From positions 1 to 56,659 of the forward strand of contig CALXEH010000007.1 in the NCBI GenBank assembly GCA_944387285.1: a stretch of 56,659 nucleotides of DNA, read 5' to 3'. The notes beneath the pieces were generated by a model. The model was not told the DNA's origin. It saw nothing but the letters and a program-made list of their open reading frames with translations, and did not search any database. This DNA comes from an uncultured Oscillospiraceae bacterium. Lineage in GTDB: Bacteria > Bacillota > Clostridia > Oscillospirales > Oscillospiraceae. Both the position numbers and the translations under genes were made by a program. Positions 41,247 to 49,581 of this stretch are shown piece after piece. Each line of letters begins with the position of its first letter. The first letter of the stretch is position 1.

Positions 41247-42419
41247 CTATTCCGCCCTTGTCTCGGCGATATCCTCAAGGCACTCAGCCCTCAGCGTCAC
41301 ATACAGTATACCCTGCGCCTGGCTGCTCGAATACGTCTGCGAGAGCGCCTCGCCCCGGCCGTCCAGCTGCCTTATCAGCTCCTGCGCCAGCTCCTCCTGC
41401 AGCTGACGCTCCAGCGCCTGTATATCCGCACTTTCAATTATAACATCATACTCCAAAATCCGCTCCTGCACAAGAGCTACAGGCAAACTAAACACGCCCG
41501 GCCACTCGAGTTTATGCTCCTGCGTCTGCTTCACGCAGCCTTCAGGCAGCTCCGAGCCGCCCAGGTAGAGGTTCAGCCGCTCGCCGCCTATCACCAGCGC
41601 CCAGCGCGTATGCCCCGAGCGCTCCTGCGTGAAGCCCTGCTCAGTCGGCGCGGCGATGGTCAGCTCGTAATACGTCCGCGCCTCTATCTTCGCCGAGGCG
41701 TGGACATAGCGCACCGTGCCCAGCGTGCTCTCCACCCGGCCGGAGACCAGCGTCTCGCCCTCCAGCACCGCGTCGCCCGGCTGCACCAGCGGCGCGCCCA
41801 GGTACACCTGTACGTTCTCTATTATGCCCGTGCGCCGCGCCCGCACCGAGTGCGGCGCGTCGTTGTCTATGAGCTCCGGCGCGGGCTCGCGCTCGCGCAC
41901 CCGTACCGTCGCCCTTGAGCTGTCCACGCTCACGCCGACCCAGGCCAGCTCCGGCAGCCTCAATATCACCTCGTTTTTTATCGTATCCGACGACCACGCG
42001 GGCCAGAACGAGCCCGGCTCCACGCCGCTCTCCGCCAGGGCGCGCAGGATCTCGCCGCGCGTGAGCTGCTCGTTGCCCTCGACCTCTATCTCCCACACGA
42101 ACAGCCGCGAGATGCCCAGCACGGCAAAGCACAGCGCCAGGCCCGCCATCAGCGCCAGCCTGCGCCTCAGCTTCCGCTTCACCGCCGGCACGCCTCCCGC
42201 CCTTAACACGCGCAGCGTACACTGGCAGCGGGCGGCGTGATCCCGCGCCGCGGCAAGGTCCTTCGCACGGAGCGCCAGCCTTATCGTGAAGTCGTCCGCC
42301 GGCTCGGCGTCCCAGAAACGCAGGCCCGCCTCGCTCAGCCGGTTCAGCAGCCGCGAGGGCTCCGCGCCCTGTATCTCCAGCCACAGGCTGCCGCGCAGCA
42401 GGTACCTCGGCCGCCTCAT
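41247..42419 (-). CDS. yqfD: Sporulation protein YqfD
   Basis: A 390-residue sporulation membrane protein, made in the mother cell in Bacillus, of unknown mechanism. It has a cytoplasmic N-terminal domain (about 1-90), a membrane helix at about 98-115, and an extracellular part with a POTRA-like start (VWEIEVEGNEQLTRGEIL) and then a YqfD domain. In known sporulators it is paired with YqfC. The start overlaps the yqfC stop by four bases. It supports the sporulating nature of the host. Confidence 0.9.
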   Translation of the reverse strand: MRRPRYLLRGSLWLEIQGAEPSRLLNRLSEAGLRFWDAEPADDFTIRLALRAKDLAAARDHAARCQCTLRVLRAGGVPAVKRKLRRRLALMAGLALCFAVLGISRLFVWEIEVEGNEQLTRGEILRALAESGVEPGSFWPAWSSDTIKNEVILRLPELAWVGVSVDSSRATVRVREREPAPELIDNDAPHSVRARRTGIIENVQVYLGAPLVQPGDAVLEGETLVSGRVESTLGTVRYVHASAKIEARTYYELTIAAPTEQGFTQERSGHTRWALVIGGERLNLYLGGSELPEGCVKQTQEHKLEWPGVFSLPVALVQERILEYDVIIESADIQALERQLQEELAQELIRQLDGRGEALSQTYSSSQAQGILYVTLRAECLEDIAETRAE

Positions 42420-42682
42420 TCAAAATCCACCGAGAGTATGCGCCCCGTGACCAGCAGGGCCTCCCTGTCCATCGCCGCGAGCGTCAGGCCCTCGCCGTGT
42501 ATCACCAGCCGCGTCCTGCCCGCGTTCACGTCTATGCGCCGGCTGGTATAGCCCGCGAGACCGCGGTGATCCTCTATCAGCGCGCGGCTGCTGCCCATCA
42601 CTGTCAGCTTCACCAGCCCCGCCGCGCCCGCAGGCAGTTCCAGCCTGTCGGCTATCTCCTCGCGGAAGCCCTTGCCGGACAT
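42416..42682 (-). CDS. yqfC: Sporulation protein YqfC
   Basis: An 88-residue YabP/YqfC-fold protein. The opening MSGKGFREEIADRLELPAG is followed by beta strands with LTVMGSSRALIEDHRGL and RLVIHGEGLTLAAMDREALLVTGRI, characteristic of the family. Start is ATG 42680-42682 with GGGGGTGA upstream. The family acts in mother-cell sporulation. A CATAAAAT with an AT-rich -35 (GAATTATATT) upstream could be a sigma-E promoter, but the spacing is imperfect. Confidence 0.88.
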   Translation of the reverse strand: MSGKGFREEIADRLELPAGAAGLVKLTVMGSSRALIEDHRGLAGYTSRRIDVNAGRTRLVIHGEGLTLAAMDREALLVTGRILSVDFE

Positions 42683-42761
42683 CACATCACCCCCGTAAGG
42701 TGATTTTATGTCCCTGCCGCAAATATAATTCTGAGACAAGGCTTCTTTGGGAGGTGTCAAC
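42683..42761. promoter_or_regulatory. Divergent promoter region of yqfC and ylbJ
   Basis: A 79-base gap between two divergent sporulation genes. On the plus strand a TATAAT (42724-42729) lies 33 bases before the ylbJ ATG. On the minus strand ATTATATT and CATAAAAT resemble sigma-E elements. No consensus pair with correct spacing is clear on either strand. Confidence 0.4.
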
Positions 42762-43718
42762 ATGAAAAAGGGCGCTTCTGCGCTCGTGACCGCCGCCGCT
42801 GTCTGCGCCGCGCTGGCCCTCGTCGCCTGCTCGGCAGAGGCCATGGAGGGCGCAAGGCGCTCGCTCACGCTCTGCGCGCAGGTGCTGATACCCTCGCTCT
42901 TCCCCTTCTTCGTCATCTCCGCGCTGCTGCAGGAGCTCGGCCTGCCCTCTCGTCTCGGCCGGCTCGCGGCCCCGCTCATGGCCCGGCTCTTCGGCGTCTC
43001 CGGCTCCGGCTGCGCGGCGCTCATCCTCGGGCTCATGGCCGGCTACCCGCTCGGCGCCGCCTCCGTCGCCGGGCTCGTCCAGCGCGGCGAGCTCTCAAAG
43101 GCCGAGGGCGAGCGCCTGCTCGGCTTCTGCAACAACTCCGGCCCCGCCTTCATGCTCGGCGCCGCCGGTGCGGGCGTCTTCGGCTCGCTCAAGGCCGGGC
43201 TTATCCTGTACCTCTCCCACATCGCCGCCGCGCTCCTGTCCGGCGTCCTGCTCTCCGCAGGGCACCGCCGCCGCTCTTATTCGCTGCCCGAGCCCGCGCC
43301 CATCGCCCCGGGCGCTGTCCCCGCCGCCGTCCTCGCCTCCGTGCGGAACATGCTCAACGTCTGCGGCTTCGTCCTGGCCTTCGGCGTCGCCGTCGCCGTG
43401 CTCGACGCCGTGGGCTTTCTGCCCACGCTCACCCTCCGTCTCTCCGAACTCACCGGCCTCGAGCTCTCCGCCGCCCGTGCGCTCATGGTCGGCTTCTTCG
43501 AGCTCGGCGGAGGCGTCGGGGCCATGCGCGGCCTCGCCGCCACGCCCCTGAACCTCGCCGTCTGCGCCGCCGTCATCGGCTGGGGCGGGCTCTCCGTCCA
43601 CTTCCAGACCGCCGCCGTCGCCGGGGATATGAAAACCGCCCGGCACTTCGCCGGGCGGTGTCTGAGCGCGGTATTCTCTTTTCTGCTCGTCCTCCTGCTC
43701 GCCCCGCTCGCGCTTTAG
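42762..43718 (+). CDS. ylbJ: Sporulation integral membrane protein YlbJ
   Basis: A 318-residue membrane protein of the nucleoside-recognition (Gate) family. About eight helices are visible; the motifs IPSLFPFFVISALLQELG, LMAGYPLGAASVAGL and GFCNNSGPAFMLG are typical for YlbJ, which in Bacillus is mother-cell-specific and needed for spore formation. GGGAGG precedes the ATG (42762). It is the only plus-strand gene between 12834 and 54517, and faces the yqfC-yqfD operon back to back. Confidence 0.88.
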   Translation: MKKGASALVTAAAVCAALALVACSAEAMEGARRSLTLCAQVLIPSLFPFFVISALLQELGLPSRLGRLAAPLMARLFGVSGSGCAALILGLMAGYPLGAASVAGLVQRGELSKAEGERLLGFCNNSGPAFMLGAAGAGVFGSLKAGLILYLSHIAAALLSGVLLSAGHRRRSYSLPEPAPIAPGAVPAAVLASVRNMLNVCGFVLAFGVAVAVLDAVGFLPTLTLRLSELTGLELSAARALMVGFFELGGGVGAMRGLAATPLNLAVCAAVIGWGGLSVHFQTAAVAGDMKTARHFAGRCLSAVFSFLLVLLLAPLAL

Positions 43719-44299
43719 GCGCCGGCGAAGGAGAACACTATGCCCACCACCGCCGAGGCGGCGATAAACACCACCGGGTGCAGCTTCTTCGTCGGCTTCA
43801 CGACATTAGTCAGCACCCACAGCACCGCCGCCAGCGCGACGGCCTTTATGGAGATGAGGTCGGTGAGCTTGCCCGTCACGGCGTAGAGGCCCGTATTGAG
43901 CAGCGCTATGCCCACGACGGACACGCCCGCGGCGGCGATGAGCCCCGTCGAGGCCGGGCGCAGGCCGTAGAAGGCCGCGTCCACATACTTGTTGCCCCGG
44001 AACTTGTCCAGCATGCTGGCGATGATGAGCACGATGACCGTGCCCGGGATGATCGTGCCCAGCGTGGCGAGCACCGCACCGCCGAAGCCGCCCACGGTAT
44101 AGCCCACATACGTCGCCATGTTGATGCCCACCGGGCCCGGCGTGGACTCGCTCACAGCGAGCATATCCGCAAGCTGGGCGTAGGTGAACCAGCCCGTGCT
44201 GTCGGACAGGTCGTACAAAAACGGCAGGGTGGCCATGCCTCCGCCCACGGAGAACAGGCCGATCTTGAGAAATTCCCAGAAGAGCTGCAAGAGTATCAT
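43715..44299 (-). CDS. Chromate-transporter family subunit (second half)
   Basis: A 194-residue membrane protein of the CHR family, short (half-length) type. It has the family motif FLKIGLFSVGGGMATLPFL at the start, STPGPVGINMATYVGY, and about six helices. It follows the other half-protein (ATGA overlap) and likely forms a heterodimer with it. Members export chromate or are of unknown anion specificity. The substrate here is unproven. Confidence 0.9.
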   Translation of the reverse strand: MILLQLFWEFLKIGLFSVGGGMATLPFLYDLSDSTGWFTYAQLADMLAVSESTPGPVGINMATYVGYTVGGFGGAVLATLGTIIPGTVIVLIIASMLDKFRGNKYVDAAFYGLRPASTGLIAAAGVSVVGIALLNTGLYAVTGKLTDLISIKAVALAAVLWVLTNVVKPTKKLHPVVFIAASAVVGIVFSFAGA

Positions 44300-44859
44300 T
44301 TGCCGCCCTCCTTCTTCGCCCTGTGCCACTTTATCTGGCTGAACACCACGCCCAGCACGGCGGCCGCGACGACCAGGATGACCGGGGATATCTTGGTGAA
44401 CAGCGAGAGCGCGCACACCGGCGCGAAGATGAACACAAGGCTCAGCCAGTCCACGATGGCGCTCTTCCACAGCTTAACTACCGCGTTTACGATGAGCACC
44501 ACGACGCAGACCCGGATGCCGGCAAAGGCGTTCTTCACCACGGGGTAATCGGCGAAGGCGTTCAGGCACATGGCGATTATCGTGATGATGACGAGGCTCG
44601 GCAGGGCCGAGGCCGCGCCCGCCGCGATGCCGCCCGGCGTGCCCTTGTGCTTGCGGCCGATAAACACCGAGGTGTTTATCATTATGATGCCGGGCAGGCA
44701 CTGGGCCATGGCGTAGTAGTCCATGATCTCTTCCTCGCTGGCCCAGCCGTAGCGCTCGACTATGTCCTTCTGCAATATCGGCAGCATGGCATAGCCGCCG
44801 CCGAAGGTAAGGGCCCCCACTTTCATGAAGGCCCATAGGATTTTCAGGTATTCTTTCAT
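44296..44859 (-). CDS. Chromate-transporter family subunit (first half)
   Basis: A 187-residue CHR half-protein. The motif FMKVGALTFGGGYAMLPIL at residues 11-29 and LPGIIMINTSVFIGRK match the canonical FGGG and PG motifs. About five to six membrane helices are followed by a basic C terminus. It pairs with the following gene. The upstream neighbour is the phosphohexomutase gene, three bases away, so the three form one operon. Confidence 0.9.
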   Translation of the reverse strand: MKEYLKILWAFMKVGALTFGGGYAMLPILQKDIVERYGWASEEEIMDYYAMAQCLPGIIMINTSVFIGRKHKGTPGGIAAGAASALPSLVIITIIAMCLNAFADYPVVKNAFAGIRVCVVVLIVNAVVKLWKSAIVDWLSLVFIFAPVCALSLFTKISPVILVVAAAVLGVVFSQIKWHRAKKEGGK

Positions 44860-44862
44860 TTG

Positions 44863-46596
44863 TCAGTTCTTGAGGCTCTCCGCATAGTCGATATATTTCG
44901 CGATCTTGCTCTCGCAATCCGCGCTGTCCTCGCCCTGCGCAAGGATATAGACCTTGATCTTCGGCTCGGTGCCCGAGGGCCTGATGATAAAGGCCGTGCC
45001 GTCCTCCAGCTCGAAGTACAGCACGTTCGAGCCGGCGATATGCGTCTTGCCCACGACGCCCAGTTCCGCCACGGACACCGTGCCGCTCTGGTAGTCGCGC
45101 ATGCCCATGACCACGGCCCCGCCTATCTCGCGCGGCGGCTTGGCCCTGAGGCTCGCCATCAGGTTCTTCATCTTCTCCAGCCCATCCAGGCCCGGCATGA
45201 CCAGGTTCAGCGTCTTCTCCATGAACCAGCCGTATTTCTCGTACAGGCCCTGCAGCGCGTCCGCCAGCGTCATGCCCTTAGAGAAGTAGTACGCCGCCAT
45301 CTCGGCTATCATCATCGAGGCCGTCACCGCGTCCTTGTCGCGGACGTAGTCGCCCATCATGTAGCCGTAGCTCTCCTCATACGCGAGGATGTAGTCGTAG
45401 GAGCCGTCCTTCTTGTACTCGGCCAGCTTCTCGGCCATGAACTTGAAGCCCGTGAAGGTCTCGTCCACATGCACGCCGTTCTTCTCCGCTATCTCGCGGC
45501 CCATGTTCGTCGTGACGATGGTCTTCAAAAACGCCGCGTTCGCGGGCAGGGTGCCCGTCTCGCGCTTGGCGGTGATGATGTAGTCGAGCAGCAGCACGCC
45601 CATCTGGTTGCCCGTGATGGTGCGGTACTCCCCGTCCTTGCCCCTTACCATCGTGCCGACGCGGTCGGAGTCCGGGTCCGTGCCGATGATGAGGTCGCTG
45701 CCCACCTGCTTGGCGAGGTCCACCGCCAGGTAGAAGCCCTCCGGATTCTCCGGGTTCGGGCTCACCACCGTCGGGAAGTTGCCGTCTATGACCATCTGCT
45801 TCGGCTCGGGGTACAGGTGCTTCACGCCCAGGCGCTTGAGCGCCTCCGGCACCAGCTTGTAGCCCGCGCCGTGGAAGGGCGTATAGACTATCTTGAACTC
45901 GTCCGCGACCTTCTCTACCACGGACTTGTTTATCGACATAGCCATGACGTTCTCCAAAAACGCCTCGTCCGTCTCCTTGCCTATGACCTCGACCAGGCCC
46001 GTGGCCATGGCCTCGTCAAAGCTCAGGCGCTTGACGTCGTGGAAAATGTCGAGCTTCGCCATCTCGGCCGCGACCGCCGCCGCGTGCTGGGGCGGCAGCT
46101 GGGCGCCGTCGGACCAGTAAACCTTGTAGCCGTTATACTCCCGCGGGTTGTGGCTGGCGGTGATATTGATGCCCGCCGTCGCGCCGTAGTGGATGACGCC
46201 GAAGGACAGCTCAGGCGTGGGCCGCAGCGCGTCGAATATCCGCACCCTGATGCCGTTTGCCGCCATGACGCCCGCCGCCTCGCGCGCGAACTTCTCGCTG
46301 TTCAGGCGGCAGTCGTAGCAGACCACTACGCCCTTCCTGCAGGCCTCCTCGCCCTCGGCCTTGATGACCGTCGCAAAGGCCTGGGTCGCCCACCTTATGA
46401 CGTGGATGTTCATGCGGTTCAGGCCCGTGGCCATCACGCCGCGCAGGCCCGCCGTGCCGAACTCCAGCGGCGCGAAAAAGCGGCTTTCTATCTCCTTCTC
46501 GTCCTCGGCGATGGCGGAGAGCTCCTTCCACTCCTCCTCGCCGAGCGCGGGGCTGTCCAGCCAGTACTGATATTCTTCCTTATAGCTCCTCTTCAT
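44863..46596 (-). CDS. Phosphoglucomutase/phosphomannomutase
   Basis: An alpha-D-phosphohexomutase of 577 residues that interconverts hexose 1- and 6-phosphates for wall sugars or glycogen. The catalytic phosphoserine loop is TASHNPREYNG, the metal loop DPDSDRVG, the sugar loop EESYGYMMGDYV and the phosphate loop RPSGTEPKIKVY. ATG 46594-46596 has GGAG nine bases upstream and overlaps the preceding gene by 17 bases. Length and motifs match PgcA/YbbT-type enzymes of Firmicutes. Confidence 0.94.
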   Translation of the reverse strand: MKRSYKEEYQYWLDSPALGEEEWKELSAIAEDEKEIESRFFAPLEFGTAGLRGVMATGLNRMNIHVIRWATQAFATVIKAEGEEACRKGVVVCYDCRLNSEKFAREAAGVMAANGIRVRIFDALRPTPELSFGVIHYGATAGINITASHNPREYNGYKVYWSDGAQLPPQHAAAVAAEMAKLDIFHDVKRLSFDEAMATGLVEVIGKETDEAFLENVMAMSINKSVVEKVADEFKIVYTPFHGAGYKLVPEALKRLGVKHLYPEPKQMVIDGNFPTVVSPNPENPEGFYLAVDLAKQVGSDLIIGTDPDSDRVGTMVRGKDGEYRTITGNQMGVLLLDYIITAKRETGTLPANAAFLKTIVTTNMGREIAEKNGVHVDETFTGFKFMAEKLAEYKKDGSYDYILAYEESYGYMMGDYVRDKDAVTASMMIAEMAAYYFSKGMTLADALQGLYEKYGWFMEKTLNLVMPGLDGLEKMKNLMASLRAKPPREIGGAVVMGMRDYQSGTVSVAELGVVGKTHIAGSNVLYFELEDGTAFIIRPSGTEPKIKVYILAQGEDSADCESKIAKYIDYAESLKN

Positions 46597-46900
46597 CTTC
46601 TGACTCTCCTTCAAGTATGTTCTTAGCATCCTCGAGCATGGTCTCGGGCACGAATATGTCCACGCCCTCAGCACTTATCCCCAACATAAGATTGCCAAAA
46701 CCGCCGTAATGCGGGTATTTCTTCACATACGGGATCTCAAAGGAGTCCAGCATCCCAGTGATGATGGCGTCGCTCATGTCCAGCTGCGAACAGCTGGTCA
46801 AATACGCCGCCGCCACGAATCCGCCGCGCTCGTCCCGCGGCCACTTTTCAGCCATTTTGCCGGGCAGGTCACGCGCCCAGTCCAGTTTAGGCCCTTCCAT
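46580..46900 (-). CDS. DUF2007-type small protein
   Basis: A 106-residue protein. The central part LLTSCS-like through MLDSFEIPYVKKYPHYGGFGNLMLGISAEGVDIFVPETMLEDAKNIL fits the DUF2007 (putative signal-transducing) fold, whose function is unknown. It ends in an acidic tail. AGAGGGGAAAG precedes the ATG. It lies between rlmH and the phosphohexomutase and overlaps the latter by 17 bases. Confidence 0.75.
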   Translation of the reverse strand: MEGPKLDWARDLPGKMAEKWPRDERGGFVAAAYLTSCSQLDMSDAIITGMLDSFEIPYVKKYPHYGGFGNLMLGISAEGVDIFVPETMLEDAKNILEGESEDEEEL

Positions 46901-46915
46901 TTTTGCTTTCCCCTC

Positions 46916-47383
46916 TCACTTGTGATAGCGCCCGCCGTTTTGTATCGTGAACGCCCTGTATACCTGTTCGGCCAGCATCACCCGCGCAAGATGATGCGGG
47001 AAGGTCATCCTCGACATCGAAAGCCGCAGATCCGCCCGCTTCTTCACGCTCTCGTCCAGCCCGAAGGAGCCGCCCACGATGAAGCACAGCTTCGGCTGCC
47101 CCTCGAGCGCCCGCGCCAGCTCCTCGCTGGACATCGCCCGGCCCTCTACGCACAGCGCGACTACATACGCGCCCTTCGGCACGGCCTTTTCGATCTCCGC
47201 CGCCTCGCGCCCCAGCGCCTGGGCTATCGCCTTTTCCGAGGGCTGCTCCGACAGCCGCTCCTCGGCTATCTCCTTCAGCTCGGGCTTCGTGAACGCGCCC
47301 AGCCGTTTATAATACTCCTCGAACGCCTCGGCATAGTGCCGCTCGCGCATCTTGCCCACGAACACGAAAGTCAGGCCCGGCAT
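46916..47383 (-). CDS. rlmH: 23S rRNA (pseudouridine1915-N3)-methyltransferase
   Basis: A SPOUT-type methyltransferase of 155 residues that acts on Psi1915 in helix 69. It has the C-terminal signatures KLCFIVGGSFGLDESVKKRADLRLSMSRMTFPHHLARVMLAEQVYRAF and the terminal NGGRYHK. It follows walJ directly (13-base overlap), as in the Bacillus wal region. Confidence 0.95.
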   Translation of the reverse strand: MPGLTFVFVGKMRERHYAEAFEEYYKRLGAFTKPELKEIAEERLSEQPSEKAIAQALGREAAEIEKAVPKGAYVVALCVEGRAMSSEELARALEGQPKLCFIVGGSFGLDESVKKRADLRLSMSRMTFPHHLARVMLAEQVYRAFTIQNGGRYHK

Positions 47384-48159
47384 CTCGCGCCCGCCTCCAT
47401 ATGCACGGCGCCCAGGGGCGGGGCCGCGCGCAGCTCCAATTCCTCGCCCGCCTCGCTCAACGCGGCGCTCACCGCGCGCAGCGCCAGCTCGGGCCGGTTG
47501 TTCTCACGGCTCAAATGCCCCAGCACCAGGCTCCGCGCCCCGTTCTGCGCCAGGTGCACCGCCAGGCGGCCGGCTTCCTCGTTCGACAGGTGGCCGTGCT
47601 CCGACAGTATCCTGCGCTTCAGGTACACGGGATAGGGCCCGTCGCAGAGCATGCGCTCGTCATAGTTCGACTCTATGACCGCCAGCTCCACGCCCGTCAT
47701 CGCCTCCAGCACCTCGTCCGTCAGGCAGCCCAAGTCCGTGCACAGGCCGAAACTGCCGCCCTCGTCCTCTATCCTGTAGCCCACGCTCTCGTCCGTGTCA
47801 TGCAGGGTGTGGAAGGCGCGTATCTCCGCACCGCAAAGCTCAAAGGCCTCGCCCGCGCGTATGACTTCTATGTAATCCGACACCGAGGGCAGGGCGCCCG
47901 TCAGCCGAGCAGCCACCGTCCTGGGCGCGATTATCCTCACGCCGTGCTTCTTCGTGAGCATCTCCAGGCCGCTGACATGGTCGGCGTGCTCGTGCGTTAT
48001 GAGCACCGCCCCAAGCTCGGAGGGCTTCGCCGCCCCGGCCGCCAGAAAGGCCGTCAGCCTGCGCAGCGAGATGCCCGCGTCTATGAGCAGCCGCCCGCTC
48101 CCGGCCTGCACCAGCGCGCAGTTGCCGGTCGAGCCGCTGGCAAATACCGTTATGCGCAT
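47371..48159 (-). CDS. walJ: MBL-fold metallohydrolase WalJ/YycJ
   Basis: A 262-residue metallo-beta-lactamase-fold exonuclease-like protein. The zinc motif is ITHEHADHVSG, with GSTGNCALV at the N terminus and LGHLSRENN near the C terminus. In Bacillus it is the last gene of the walRKHIJ operon and takes part in DNA repair/cell division timing. Here it is separated from yycI by murA2. The start overlaps the murA2 stop by one base. Confidence 0.93.
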   Translation of the reverse strand: MRITVFASGSTGNCALVQAGSGRLLIDAGISLRRLTAFLAAGAAKPSELGAVLITHEHADHVSGLEMLTKKHGVRIIAPRTVAARLTGALPSVSDYIEVIRAGEAFELCGAEIRAFHTLHDTDESVGYRIEDEGGSFGLCTDLGCLTDEVLEAMTGVELAVIESNYDERMLCDGPYPVYLKRRILSEHGHLSNEEAGRLAVHLAQNGARSLVLGHLSRENNRPELALRAVSAALSEAGEELELRAAPPLGAVHMEAGARCRA

Positions 48160-49460
48160 CAGCCGGCGTTCACCGTCTTCAGCCGCTCGGGCTCGTCCGG
48201 CTCGTGCACCAGGGCGATGTCCGCGCCCAGGCCGCGCAGCTTGCCGACAAAGTCCTCATACCCGCGCTCGATATAGTGCACGTCCTCGACCTCGGTCGTG
48301 CCCTCGGCGCACAGGCCCGCTATCACCATAGCCGCGCCCGCCCTGAGGTCGCAGGCCGCCACGGGCGCGCCGCACAGCCGCTCCACGCCCTCAATCATCG
48401 CAGTCCGCCCGTCCACCTGCACCTGGGCGCCCATCTTGCGCAGCTCCGTCAGGTACTTGAAGCGGTTGTCGTATATGCCCTCGGTTATCGTGCTCATGCC
48501 GCCCGCCAGGCACAGCGCCGCCGCAAACTGCGGCTGCATGTCCGTCGGGAAGCCGGGATACGGCATAGTCTTTATATTGACCTTCCTCAGCCGGCCGGAG
48601 CTCTTCACCGTCACCGAGTCCTCGCCCGCCACGACCGTGACGCCCATCTCGCGCAGCTTCGCCGAAATGGACTCAAGGTGCCTCGGTATGACGTTCTTGA
48701 TCTTCACCTCGCCGCCCGCCGCGGCCGCCGCAACCATGTAGGTGCCGGCCTCGATCTGGTCCGGGATTATCGTATAGCTGCCGCCGTGGAGGCTGTCCGT
48801 GCCGTTTATCTTCACCGAATCGGTGCCCGCGCCGCGCACGTCAGCGCCCATGGAGTTCAAAAAGTTCGCCAGGTCGACGATGTGCGGCTCCTTCGCCGCG
48901 TTCTCAATGACCGTCCTGCCCCGCGCCATCGACGCCGCCAGGATGATGTTCATCGTCGCGCCCACGGAGACCTTGTCCAGGTATATCCGCGTGCCGTGCA
49001 GTTTGCCGTCCGAAGCCTTGGCCAACACAAAGCCGCCCGTCACCTCGACCTCCGCGCCCAGGGCAGTCATGCCCTTGATGTGCTGGTCGATGGGCCGCAC
49101 GCCGAAGTTGCAGCCGCCCGGCATCGTCGTCTTCGCCGCGCCGAAACGCCCCAGCATCGCGCCTATCAAATAGTACGAGGCCCTTATCTTCCGCATGAGG
49201 TCATACGGCGCGTCCGTATACCTGACCTCGGTGCAGTCTATGTCCACCGTGTTCTTGTTCACCAGCCGGATCTTTGCGCCCAGATGCTCCAGAATGGTCA
49301 TCAGCATGTCCGCATCGCTTATCTGCGGGATATTCTCCAGCCGGCACACCCCGTTCACCATGAGCGCTGCCGGGATTATGGCCACGGCCGCGTTCTTCGC
49401 GCCGCTTACCTCGACCTCGCCGCACAGCGGCTTTCCGCCCCTGATTATATATTTATCCAA
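48159..49460 (-). CDS. murA: UDP-N-acetylglucosamine 1-carboxyvinyltransferase (second copy)
   Basis: The second MurA-type enzyme in the window, 433 residues. I chose TTG 49458-49460 with GGAAGGTGA upstream, which gives MDKYIIRGGKPLCGEV. The catalytic GAKNAAVAI, MPGGCNFGVRPIDQHIKG with Cys117, and YPGFPTDMQP are intact. Firmicutes often carry MurAA and MurAB; which of these two copies is the main one cannot be told. It has a strong promoter of its own and is inserted between yycI and walJ. Confidence 0.95.
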   Translation of the reverse strand: MDKYIIRGGKPLCGEVEVSGAKNAAVAIIPAALMVNGVCRLENIPQISDADMLMTILEHLGAKIRLVNKNTVDIDCTEVRYTDAPYDLMRKIRASYYLIGAMLGRFGAAKTTMPGGCNFGVRPIDQHIKGMTALGAEVEVTGGFVLAKASDGKLHGTRIYLDKVSVGATMNIILAASMARGRTVIENAAKEPHIVDLANFLNSMGADVRGAGTDSVKINGTDSLHGGSYTIIPDQIEAGTYMVAAAAAGGEVKIKNVIPRHLESISAKLREMGVTVVAGEDSVTVKSSGRLRKVNIKTMPYPGFPTDMQPQFAAALCLAGGMSTITEGIYDNRFKYLTELRKMGAQVQVDGRTAMIEGVERLCGAPVAACDLRAGAAMVIAGLCAEGTTEVEDVHYIERGYEDFVGKLRGLGADIALVHEPDEPERLKTVNAG

Positions 49461-49547
49461 AAATCTCACCTTCCGCCGCCGGCGCTGAGTCGCCGCCGGA
49501 TAGATTCCAGAGATATTTTGTCCCTCAGGACGCCATACTAACAAAAT

Positions 49548-49576
49548 ATTTTAACACATCATTACCATTTTTTCAA
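49548..49576 (-). promoter_or_regulatory. Promoter of murA2
   Basis: On the minus strand TTGAAA (49571-49576), exactly 17 bases, TAAAAT (49548-49553). Confidence 0.75.
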
Positions 49577-49581
49577 GAAGA

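Noticed and set aside
49461..49544. N-terminal extension of murA2
   Set aside because: The added residues have no MurA similarity and overlap the promoter and leader region.
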